Below are positions 8,413 to 14,658 of a DNA stretch of 38,655 nucleotides, one piece after another. A program made the position numbers and the translations under genes. The stretch is taken from positions 1 to 38,655 of the forward strand of contig CALDSK010000258.1 of the NCBI GenBank assembly GCA_937911865.1. Direction: 5' to 3'. The notes below the pieces were generated by a model. The model was not told the origin of the DNA and did no database searches. It saw only the letters and a program-made list of their open reading frames with translations. Each line of letters opens with the position of its first letter. Within the stretch, counting starts at the first letter, position 1. The DNA is from an uncultured Synechococcus sp. (GTDB lineage: Bacteria; Cyanobacteriota; Cyanobacteriia; Phormidesmidales; Phormidesmidaceae).

Positions 8413-8835
8413 ATGACAGCAGATAGCCCGCTCAAAACTCAGCTAGAAGAGGCTTGCCAAGATCTATGGTGGAGTAGTGAAGCAGATTACCCGGTTGAGG
8501 TGGTGTGGCAGTCTGCATCAGAGGTGTCATCTGACGAACAAAAGCCTACACACGAGAAGTTAGTGCGTAGGGTGATGAATATTTCAGCCGCAGATAAGCT
8601 AATAGAAGTCGAGGTTGAGGCGTTTTGTGAGCGATCGCTTACGCCAAAATCCTGGCACACCGCTGAAGACAAAGCTCAACTCGCTCAGCTACAACGGCTA
8701 AAAAATCTTTTAACTGACTCTCTTCAAAAGCTTAAAGTCTACCGCCATGGCGAAGTCGAAATCAGTCTGTACATTCTTGGCTACACGGCGAAAGGCGATT
8801 TAGCCGGTGTTAAGACCTGTCTGGTCGAAACCTGA
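8413..8835 (+). CDS. NuiA-like nuclease A inhibitor family protein
   Basis: This cytoplasmic protein is 140 aa, the size of the NuiA family, whose founder inhibits the sugar-non-specific nuclease NucA of Anabaena. The N-terminal half has the family's SEADYPVEVVWQ segment, which matches the SESDYPFEVF pattern. The second half has WHTAEDKAQL, a long helix, then KLKVYRHGEVEISLYILGY, followed by GDLAGVKTCLVET at the end. That C-terminal pattern is very close to what I know of cyanobacterial NuiA proteins. A NucA-like nuclease gene lies 0.7 kb downstream on the other strand (9568-10611), so inhibitor and enzyme are genetic neighbours. The likely role is to protect the cell from nuclease that has not been exported. 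Binding of this particular pair is inferred. Confidence 0.82.
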   Translation: MTADSPLKTQLEEACQDLWWSSEADYPVEVVWQSASEVSSDEQKPTHEKLVRRVMNISAADKLIEVEVEAFCERSLTPKSWHTAEDKAQLAQLQRLKNLLTDSLQKLKVYRHGEVEISLYILGYTAKGDLAGVKTCLVET

Positions 8836-8877
8836 GCACACAAAGGATCTAGGCTATAAGCGTTCAGGTCCAATCGT

Positions 8878-9390
8878 TTAGTCTTTGATCAACGCCGCCG
8901 AAATCTCAGTAATCGGCTCACTGCAATACAGCGACAATTTACAAGCCACTTCGACAGCCTCACGTGGGGTATGGCCTAAGTGCAGCGCCGCCTTAGCAAA
9001 GTCTTGGCCAGCGCCGATAGCGTCGAACTCATGTACCTCATACACATCTAAGCCTTTGAAAACGCGGAAAAGCTTGTTATCAAAAGCAATCAGGAAGCCG
9101 TTTTTAGGTGAATAGCCGCCTTCTTTTTTCCGCACCCACTCTTTGAACTCCACCAAGAAATCAATCACGCCCAGCCGAGTTGAGTCCATTGGCTTGTGAT
9201 TACGGCTAAACAGCTCCATCATGGTGCCTTCATAGCAGTCGCCTGTGCTACCAATCACCATTTCGTTTTGCTCAAACAGCTTGGCATAGATCAACTCAGA
9301 CGAGGTGACCTTACTAAACCCATCTGAAACCAAAGTATCAGCGGCAAAGATGATAGCGTCGGACGTTTTACGAGCGGCAATGACTGTCAT
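8878..9390 (-). CDS. HslV/proteasome-like Ntn-hydrolase
   Basis: The 170-aa protein starts M-T-V-I, so removal of Met would expose Thr1, the nucleophile of N-terminal-nucleophile hydrolases. The fold pattern follows HslV: TVIAARKTSDAIIFAADT with Asp17 conserved, KLFEQNEMVIGSTGD where HslV has RRLYNDKVIAGFAGG, a FLIAFDNKLFRVF strand pair, then AIGAGQDFAKAALHLG and AVEVACKLSLYCSEPI. By my alignment Lys33 of HslV is replaced (I33), with the nearest lysine at position 36, so classical proteolysis is uncertain. No HslU ATPase gene is in the window. It lies between the NuiA-like gene and the nuclease gene and shares the nuclease's strand, 177 bp downstream of it. Confidence 0.7.
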   Translation of the reverse strand: MTVIAARKTSDAIIFAADTLVSDGFSKVTSSELIYAKLFEQNEMVIGSTGDCYEGTMMELFSRNHKPMDSTRLGVIDFLVEFKEWVRKKEGGYSPKNGFLIAFDNKLFRVFKGLDVYEVHEFDAIGAGQDFAKAALHLGHTPREAVEVACKLSLYCSEPITEISAALIKD

Positions 9391-9567
9391 ACGGTTGTGA
9401 AGAGCTGCTTTTGTAGAAGGTCGGGCGAGTCATTACAGTACAAGATCTCCCTGGCGTTGAATAGAGGTAAATCACGGGATAATTGCTTGTATCTATTGAG
9501 ACTTATCTATCAAAACCTAACTGTTGAGCATGAGGTGATATGAACTCTATGCTTATCTGGACTCCAT

Positions 9568-10611
9568 TCACCTGGATTCTATGACGGACTGAATATTGGT
9601 CGGCACTTCTGAGAGCAGGTCGTAGCCCGTGGCAATCTCAATCCGGTCAACGGTTGTGCGGTATAGCTGCCAGTCGGCTTCAATGCGATCGCTATTCGGC
9701 ATATCCACCGCAATCACCTCCGTTCCACGTCCAATATTGTGCTCAATAGAATTGAGTACAACGATCACCTTCCACACCCGCCCCGGAACGGTGACCTTAC
9801 CGACCGAGCCCTTATCGCCATAGACGCCAGCTATCACATACAGCACTTTTCCCTGCTGATACACCAGATCGCGACCGTACGATTCCAGCGCTCGCCAGGG
9901 GCCACGATTGTTCTCACTGGCCTGTGGAAAAATGTTGGTCATCAAAAAGGTGAGAGAGTTGTCTCTGGGATTAGCCGTGCGATCGCCCGACGGCACCAAA
10001 TGCCCCCGGTCGTAGCCACTGCGCCGATACTCGCCCGGTGTCGCCTGGTAGAACCCTTTAGGCAATCCACCATCCGGGCGAAAGTCATCTTGCCTATCGG
10101 TTTGGCCTAGCCACCGGTCGTCTACCCACCAGCTTGCCCAGTTGATGAGGTTGCGATCGCGCCCGTAAGAAAGCACATACTGCTCCCGCTCCATCAGCCA
10201 ATTGTTCGGATTATCCTTACCTGCATTGCTTGGATTACCAAATATTAAATGCTCATTATTCGAAAAATAGGTCGCCCGCTCCAGGCTTAAGTCCACTTGT
10301 GGCAGACTTTCACAGGCCTGGCCATTTCCATCTCTATCCAGGCTGTAGTAATCTTCCTTAAACGAATCGAAAACCAGCTGCGCCAAATCACGGCTAGCAA
10401 AATCGCCACAGTTACAGGTATTGTCCACGCAGGGCGGCAAATTGGAATAGTCATCTGCCGCCGATAGGCAAGCTGCGAGCCCTGGCAATAATACAGCCGT
10501 GACAACCGCTATCTGCGCAAATCGCCGCAGCGTCAACTGCTCTCGAAGCCCTTGCAAAAAGCCGCTATTCAACCCTTGACCGCCTTTTCTTGATACGTTC
10601 GTTCTAAACAT
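9568..10611 (-). CDS. NucA-like DNA/RNA non-specific endonuclease, lipoprotein with Excalibur domain
   Basis: This secreted sugar-non-specific nuclease belongs to the beta-beta-alpha-metal family. From the ATG at 10611 it is 347 aa. A basic N-terminus and hydrophobic stretch end in the lipobox LAAC (C48), so a lipid anchor is likely. Residues around 57-95 form an Excalibur-like calcium-binding segment: paired cysteines, then DRDGNGQACE. The nuclease domain has the signature YDRGH with D201, R202, G203 and H204, where His is the general base. MTNIFPQASENNRGPW follows and includes the metal-binding Asn. An upstream GTG at 10683 would add 24 residues ahead of the signal, which is less natural. 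Known relatives degrade external DNA and RNA for nutrients or competition. A NuiA-like inhibitor gene is nearby at 8413. Confidence 0.9.
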   Translation of the reverse strand: MFRTNVSRKGGQGLNSGFLQGLREQLTLRRFAQIAVVTAVLLPGLAACLSAADDYSNLPPCVDNTCNCGDFASRDLAQLVFDSFKEDYYSLDRDGNGQACESLPQVDLSLERATYFSNNEHLIFGNPSNAGKDNPNNWLMEREQYVLSYGRDRNLINWASWWVDDRWLGQTDRQDDFRPDGGLPKGFYQATPGEYRRSGYDRGHLVPSGDRTANPRDNSLTFLMTNIFPQASENNRGPWRALESYGRDLVYQQGKVLYVIAGVYGDKGSVGKVTVPGRVWKVIVVLNSIEHNIGRGTEVIAVDMPNSDRIEADWQLYRTTVDRIEIATGYDLLSEVPTNIQSVIESR

Positions 10612-10675
10612 TACAAGAGGTTTGTACCCAAAGATATAGAGAAAAACACGGGGACGTAACGCGAGCCTTAACAGG

Positions 10676-10705
10676 TTAGCCACACCAAAGTTAGAGCGGT
10701 ATACT
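10676..10705 (+). promoter_or_regulatory. Possible sodN promoter
   Basis: A good -10 candidate, TATACT, lies at 10700-10705. A weak -35 candidate, TTAGCC, lies at 10676-10681 with an 18-bp spacer. This would give a leader of about 65 nt before the sodN ATG. The only strong element is the -10, so the call is tentative. Confidence 0.35.
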
Positions 10706-10778
10706 AAAGCCGTAAAGTATCTGAAGCGTCAAAACCCTGGCCCTTCAGGGCAAATCACTCAAGGTAAATCAATACTCT

Positions 10779-11252
10779 ATGCTTAGCACCGTTATTTCCA
10801 CCCTCAAGGCCTGGTTCCCGGCCCCTGAAGTTCAGGCTCACTGCGATGGCCCTTGTGGCGTGTACGATCCTTCCTCTGCTCGAATTGCAGCAGAAGCCGT
10901 CGTCTCCATGACCAAAAAAATCCTGGACTTGCAGCATCCTGAAGGCGGTGACACTCAGGCCATGGCGTCTTATCAAAACACCATGTCTCGCTTTATTGCC
11001 ATCAAAGAAGAACAGGCGCAAATCACCAAAGATGAACTGTTGATTCTGTGGACTGATTACTTCAAGCCGGTTCATCTAGAGAAGTATCCTGACTTGCACG
11101 ATACCTTCTGGAAAGCTGCCAAGCTTTGCTCTGCTTGTAAAGTAGAAGTTAGCACCCAGCACTGCCAAGAGCTAACGGACTCCGTGCAAACGATTCACAA
11201 CATCTTCTGGGAACCCAAGAGTCGTGACGTTTCTTGGTACACCGCTAGCTAG
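10779..11252 (+). CDS. sodN: Nickel superoxide dismutase
   Basis: NiSOD disproportionates superoxide to oxygen and hydrogen peroxide. The precursor is 157 aa. Residues 1-20 are a propeptide that must be removed so that His21 becomes the N-terminus. The nickel hook HCDGPCGVY (21-29) gives His1, Cys2, Cys6 and Tyr9 of the mature enzyme, all intact. The remaining 128 residues form the four-helix bundle and include the family's KDELLILWTDYFKPVHLEKYP segment. Lack of a signal peptide places it in the cytoplasm. The maturation protease gene sodX follows after a hairpin terminator. Confidence 0.97.
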   Translation: MLSTVISTLKAWFPAPEVQAHCDGPCGVYDPSSARIAAEAVVSMTKKILDLQHPEGGDTQAMASYQNTMSRFIAIKEEQAQITKDELLILWTDYFKPVHLEKYPDLHDTFWKAAKLCSACKVEVSTQHCQELTDSVQTIHNIFWEPKSRDVSWYTAS

Positions 11253-11285
11253 TAAGCCGTTATCTAGCATCATTCGCATCAACCG

Positions 11286-11335
11286 AAAGAAAGATCCTGT
11301 AGTCTGTTCAACAGCCTTTGAGGATCTTTCTTTTT
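11286..11335 (+). terminator. Rho-independent terminator between sodN and sodX
   Basis: AAAGAAAGATCCT (11286-11298) pairs perfectly over 13 bp with AGGATCTTTCTTT (11321-11333) around a 22-nt loop, and a T-rich stretch closes it. As it lies between sodN and sodX on their strand, it probably ends most sodN transcripts and lets through a fraction that expresses the protease, unless sodX has its own promoter after 11335. Confidence 0.8.
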
Positions 11336-11363
11336 GGGATAGTAATTAACAGCTTTCAGGCAC

Positions 11364-11705
11364 ATGAAACTCAGGCGTGATTGGAAAGAGATCGGGCTGT
11401 GGACGCTCGGTAAACGTTGGCGGTTCCACGTTACTGGCAACTCTATGCTCCCAACGCTGCGAGCCGGAGAAGATGTTCTTGTTACGCCTATTTCACGCAC
11501 TGCCAAAATATTTCCTGGTGAGATCGTCGTATGCAGGCATCCCCTTAAGCCTAAAATCCGCATGATCAAACGCGTTACAGAAGCTTTCTACGACGGCAGC
11601 TGCTACGTTCTCAGCGACAATGCTAGCGAAGGCAGCGACAGCCGGACCTTTGGTGTCATTGGACGCGAGTTGATTCTAGGCCGTGTCACCAGCCGGTTAA
11701 TTTGA
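11364..11705 (+). CDS. sodX: Nickel-type superoxide dismutase maturation protease
   Basis: This is a small peptidase of the S26 (signal peptidase I/LexA-like) fold, 113 aa, the usual size for SodX. The catalytic Ser is S27 in VTGNSMLPTL and the general-base Lys is K69 in RMIKRV; both are present. The C-terminal SDNASEGSDSRTFGVI segment is the conserved last box of S26 enzymes. Unlike ordinary signal peptidases it has no membrane helix. Its expected job is to cleave the SodN propeptide after Ala20 and expose the nickel-binding His. Its position right after sodN supports this. Confidence 0.93.
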   Translation: MKLRRDWKEIGLWTLGKRWRFHVTGNSMLPTLRAGEDVLVTPISRTAKIFPGEIVVCRHPLKPKIRMIKRVTEAFYDGSCYVLSDNASEGSDSRTFGVIGRELILGRVTSRLI

Positions 11706-11734
11706 ATTTATCAGTTTTAGCAGCTCAAACCCTT

Positions 11735-12220
11735 ATGTCTATCACTATTCGCCCCGCAACACCTGACGATGTCGCGGCTATTTTTTCGTTCAGTCAGCTG
11801 CTCAGCGAGTATGAAAAGCTAGCCCACGAAATGGTCGGCACCCAGGAAGATTTACACAGATGCCTATTTGGGGAAAGGCCATACGCAGAATCATTCGTGG
11901 CGGAAGTCGAAGGAAACGTCGTAGCGTCAGCGACCTACTTCTACAATTTTTCAACGTTCTTAATGAAGCCTGGTATCTACTTAGAAGACCTTTTCGTTCT
12001 ACCTGACTACCGTAGGCAAGGTATTGCAACCGCGTTATTAAAGCATCTGGCAAATCACGCGATAGAACAAGGCTGTGGAAGATTTGAATGGAGCGTACTG
12101 GATTGGAATGTAGATGCGATCGCAGTCTATAAAAAGCTTGGTGCAGTTCTAATGAACGAGTGGACCGTCTGCCGAGTCGATGGCAAGGCACTCAGCTCGC
12201 TCGCTCATTTAGGAGAGTAG
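11735..12220 (+). CDS. GNAT-family N-acetyltransferase
   Basis: The protein is 161 aa from the ATG at 11735. It uses acetyl-CoA to acetylate an amine. The acetyl-CoA loop is RRQGIA at residues 93-98, preceded by the strand YLEDLFVLPDY. The C-terminal WNVDAIAVYKKLGA motif is typical of the diamine/spermidine and thialysine acetyltransferase subgroup (SSAT-like), as is the ENFLxxEYEKL-like start (here FSQLLSEYEKLAHEM). A polyamine or related amine is therefore a reasonable but unproven substrate. A TTG at 11702, overlapping the sodX stop, is an alternative start, but homologues begin at MSITIRPAT. The 3' end overlaps the convergent glycosyltransferase-like gene by 12 bp. Confidence 0.9.
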   Translation: MSITIRPATPDDVAAIFSFSQLLSEYEKLAHEMVGTQEDLHRCLFGERPYAESFVAEVEGNVVASATYFYNFSTFLMKPGIYLEDLFVLPDYRRQGIATALLKHLANHAIEQGCGRFEWSVLDWNVDAIAVYKKLGAVLMNEWTVCRVDGKALSSLAHLGE

Positions 12221-13078
12221 ACTAAAGAAAGGAATTGCAAAAGTAAGGTGTCGGGCGATCGCAAATCTCACCAGCCGCCCGGCCTGATTCGACTTTCTAA
12301 TCACTTCCGCCCGCAAATACTTCATCAGCAGTAGCCGCCCTAGGCCCTTCACCCGCGCATAGCTCCTTGCTTTCCACCACTGCCAGCGCCTCACTCGACC
12401 TTCTACAGCGGCATACATCGGCGCAAACGCCAGCTTGCCATACAGCACATCTGCCCGATGTGCCTTACTCAAGTTGTTCTTACCATGCTCAGGATTCGGC
12501 AATCCGCCGTGCTCTCCGTAGTTGCGAAAGGGCACATAGTTGTGCAATCCCAAGTCACGTAGATAATACTCAATCCCCGAATCCCAAGGAGAATAGGTAC
12601 GAGGGCCCGGATCTTTTTCCACCTGCGCGGCTAAATCGATTAACAATCGCGCACTTCTAGCCGTTACCACATAGGCCACCATTGACGTCGAATAGCCCTG
12701 CGCCCAGCCAGCGTCTGAAACGTTATAAACCTGAGCGGCGCAGGTATATAGCCAGGCAATTCCTAACGCTTCATCAGCCGGGTCAAACGGCGGCGGCAGC
12801 TGCCCAAAATTCGAGACCGGCACAAAATCAGCTTCCACAATCAGCGTAGGCTTGTCAGAACGCAGTGCAAGCTCCCACGCGCTGCGGTGATTCAACAGAC
12901 ATAAAAAGCTAGGCGAATAAGTCTCGTAGCCTGGCTGATGCACCTGCCTCAGCACACTGCAATCACAGCCAAACTTACTCAATGTCGTCGTTAGCTGCTC
13001 TGTAGGCTCCTTATAGGCAATCACAAACGTCTGAGCAACACAGTCTACCAGCGTTGCAGAGGTTTCCTGATTTTGCAT
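12209..13078 (-). CDS. Glycosyltransferase-like protein (family 25/LPS type)
   Basis: The protein is 289 aa from the ATG at 13078. That start has GAAGAG about 11 nt upstream, whereas a GTG at 13090 would leave no spacing. The N-terminal half resembles LPS-type family 25 glycosyltransferases: an opening strand TFVIAYKEP, then LCLLNHRSAWELAL, then TLIVEADFVPV, where the E-A-D triplet stands for the metal-binding acidic motif. Mid-protein segments such as VAYVVTARSARLLIDLA and SPWDSGIEYYLRDLGLHNYV fit the same family. The C-terminal 70 residues are basic and hydrophobic and may touch the membrane. The sugar and acceptor are unknown. A 17-bp palindrome lies 24 bp upstream. Confidence 0.6.
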   Translation of the reverse strand: MQNQETSATLVDCVAQTFVIAYKEPTEQLTTTLSKFGCDCSVLRQVHQPGYETYSPSFLCLLNHRSAWELALRSDKPTLIVEADFVPVSNFGQLPPPFDPADEALGIAWLYTCAAQVYNVSDAGWAQGYSTSMVAYVVTARSARLLIDLAAQVEKDPGPRTYSPWDSGIEYYLRDLGLHNYVPFRNYGEHGGLPNPEHGKNNLSKAHRADVLYGKLAFAPMYAAVEGRVRRWQWWKARSYARVKGLGRLLLMKYLRAEVIRKSNQAGRLVRFAIARHLTFAIPFFSLLS

Positions 13079-13102
13079 AGCTATATTCACTCTTCACAAT
13101 AG

Positions 13103-13119
13103 GTGCAAATAATTTGCAC
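13103..13119. promoter_or_regulatory. 17-bp palindrome upstream of the glycosyltransferase-like gene
   Basis: GTGCAAAT (13103-13110) and ATTTGCAC (13112-13119) are exact reverse complements around a single A. The site is AT-rich in its middle and lies between the divergent glycosyltransferase-like gene (start 13078) and the pseudokinase gene (start 13284). Size and position suit an operator for a dimeric repressor; the regulator is unknown. Confidence 0.55.
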
Positions 13120-13283
13120 ATTCTGTCTTTTCTACGGGTTTGTACGAGTAACTGAGCCAGGAATAGACTACGTTACTAAGTAGACACACGGACATGAGCT
13201 AGAAGATAGATGCCCCTCTATCTCTAAACATCATCAACGATCGGCGTTCCAAACCGGACGCGTTTGTAAATCAAGATTATCCT

Positions 13284-14585
13284 ATGAAGCGTCAAGACGG
13301 GACAGCTCAGATGATGGGTCAAATTGTTGAACCCATTAGAGAGTCGAGCACAGGGGAACCTAGCAAAGAAAAGCCAAGTACTGAAGATCAAAGTACTGAA
13401 GACCAAAGTACTCAATATCAAAGCGCTGAGCTCCAAAGTACTCAATATCAAAGTACTCAATATCAAAGTACTGAAGACAAAATTGCCAAAGACTCAAGGC
13501 AAAAAGAACAAACACAGCCCAGATCTCGCTATCGAATAGACCGGCTAGTCGGGCAAGAAGTAGGAAAGCGAACATTTCTGGCAACAGACTTAAACTCATA
13601 CAATAGAGTTGTTCTCAAGCTCGTGCTCTTTTGTCCAGATCTCACAGTAGAAGAGAAAGAACAAACCGTAATTCAGCAGGAATCAACGCTCGGCAATTAC
13701 GAACTGCCAGCATGCTTTCCCTATCTAGAATCGTTCGAGGCAGAAACAGCGCTCGGTGCTGGGCTGATATTAGTAAAACCCTATGTAGAAACGCATCAAG
13801 CTTTACGTCAGCATCGGCGAAGAGCATCCTATGCGCCTTTTTCCAGGAACAGTGATATCGCCTCGAAGCAGCCCGTTCGCCCCCCGAGTAAAAACCACCG
13901 CAGTCCTCGTCCACAGTCATACAGCCCCGCACATAATGCACAGCGCGCCTATGGCGCCTTCAAGGTTCGTTCTACCCAGCAAAAGCTTGAAGTTCAGTTT
14001 CCTGCAATCCGCGTTCGAGAAGGGTTGAAGCCTTTAGGCTCTGAATCTTCAGAAACTAAGCTGACTCCCACTCAAAAAGCAGAGCTGTACCTATCAGTCA
14101 TTCTCTGCACTGTCGTGTTTGTCGGTGGTACGGTTATTGCAACGGGCTCCATCCTAGCTAGCGTCGCAGTCGCAGCCCTGCTACCCCTATTCTTTCAAAA
14201 GCGTAGCAACCCTCACGACACGCAGCGCGTCGCTACGCTCAGGCTCACCAGCGAATCTGACGGACGGACGATCCTTAGCCTAACGACAATGCTGCCACCC
14301 GTGAAGGACAGAAGAGGACAGCCCAACGGGTCGCCTCGCGAAAGCACACTTCACGGCAGTCGGCTCTCTGTCAAAAGCGTCAAAATATCGTCAACGTTTG
14401 CGCTATCACTGGGCCAAAATCCATTCCAAAATCCATTCCAAAATCCACTAAAGGCTGAGCTCAGCTTCACTTTTCACAACCTCAATACCCGCACCGAACG
14501 AATCCGAATTATCGGCAGCTATCAAGAAATTCGCTGGCTATCTCAGTACTTAGCGCAGTGGAGCAATCAACGAGATCCTGACTAG
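13284..14585 (+). CDS. Membrane pseudokinase: kinase N-lobe fused to a transmembrane segment, C-lobe missing
   Basis: The 433-aa protein is a paralogue of the next gene's Ser/Thr kinase. Residues 1-75 are a hydrophilic tail dominated by STEDQ/STQYQ repeats. Residues about 78-175 match the kinase N-lobe of the neighbour: YRIDRLVGQEVGKRTFLATD, then VVLKLVLFCPDL with the ATP-binding Lys at K112, then CFPYLESFEAE and ILVKPYVE. The entire C-lobe (HRD, DFG, APE) is missing, replaced by about 90 residues of basic low-complexity sequence. A hydrophobic segment (about 270-305) and a C-terminal domain follow, which ends RIIGSYQEIRWLSQYLAQW, like the neighbour's SIRGSRAEIDWLCTQLIRW. It cannot be a normal kinase. 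It could bind or regulate the adjacent kinase, or be decaying. The frame is open throughout, which argues against recent decay. Confidence 0.75.
   Translation: MKRQDGTAQMMGQIVEPIRESSTGEPSKEKPSTEDQSTEDQSTQYQSAELQSTQYQSTQYQSTEDKIAKDSRQKEQTQPRSRYRIDRLVGQEVGKRTFLATDLNSYNRVVLKLVLFCPDLTVEEKEQTVIQQESTLGNYELPACFPYLESFEAETALGAGLILVKPYVETHQALRQHRRRASYAPFSRNSDIASKQPVRPPSKNHRSPRPQSYSPAHNAQRAYGAFKVRSTQQKLEVQFPAIRVREGLKPLGSESSETKLTPTQKAELYLSVILCTVVFVGGTVIATGSILASVAVAALLPLFFQKRSNPHDTQRVATLRLTSESDGRTILSLTTMLPPVKDRRGQPNGSPRESTLHGSRLSVKSVKISSTFALSLGQNPFQNPFQNPLKAELSFTFHNLNTRTERIRIIGSYQEIRWLSQYLAQWSNQRDPD
13377..13481 (+). repeat. 15-bp in-frame tandem repeat in the pseudokinase N-terminus
   Basis: Seven consecutive 15-bp units, consensus AGTACTGAAGATCAA or AGTACTCAATATCAA, occupy 13377-13481. 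The fourth copy (13422-13436) is the most diverged. They encode a run of STEDQ, STQYQ and SAELQ pentapeptides, an acidic and glutamine-rich flexible tail. Confidence 0.9.
14414..14449 (+). repeat. 12-bp in-frame tandem repeat in the pseudokinase C-terminal domain
   Basis: Two exact copies and one imperfect copy of CCAAAATCCATT give the peptide QNPFQNPFQNPL. The intact paralogue has no such repeat at the matching place, so it is a local expansion. Confidence 0.85.
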
Positions 14586-14592
14586 TGGCCAC

Positions 14593-14624
14593 TGCTATGG
14601 CCCGTTCGTTAGCATTCCATAGCA
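14593..14624. other. Inverted repeat between the two kinase paralogues
   Basis: TGCTATGG (14593-14600) and CCATAGCA (14617-14624) can form an 8-bp stem with a 16-nt loop in the 73-bp gap. No T-run follows, so a terminator call is weak. It could separate expression of the two genes or protect a transcript end. Confidence 0.4.
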
Positions 14625-14658
14625 AAATGAACACAGCAGTAGAACGACTTTGCTAGCT

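Noticed and set aside
13284..14585. Pseudokinase gene as a frameshifted full kinase
   Set aside because: I looked for the HRD and DFG motifs in the alternative frames between 13800 and 14050 and saw none; the sequence there is a basic linker, so the C-lobe is truly missing.
14593..14624. Inverted repeat between the kinase genes as a firm terminator
   Set aside because: No T-run follows, so it is kept only as a low-confidence structure.
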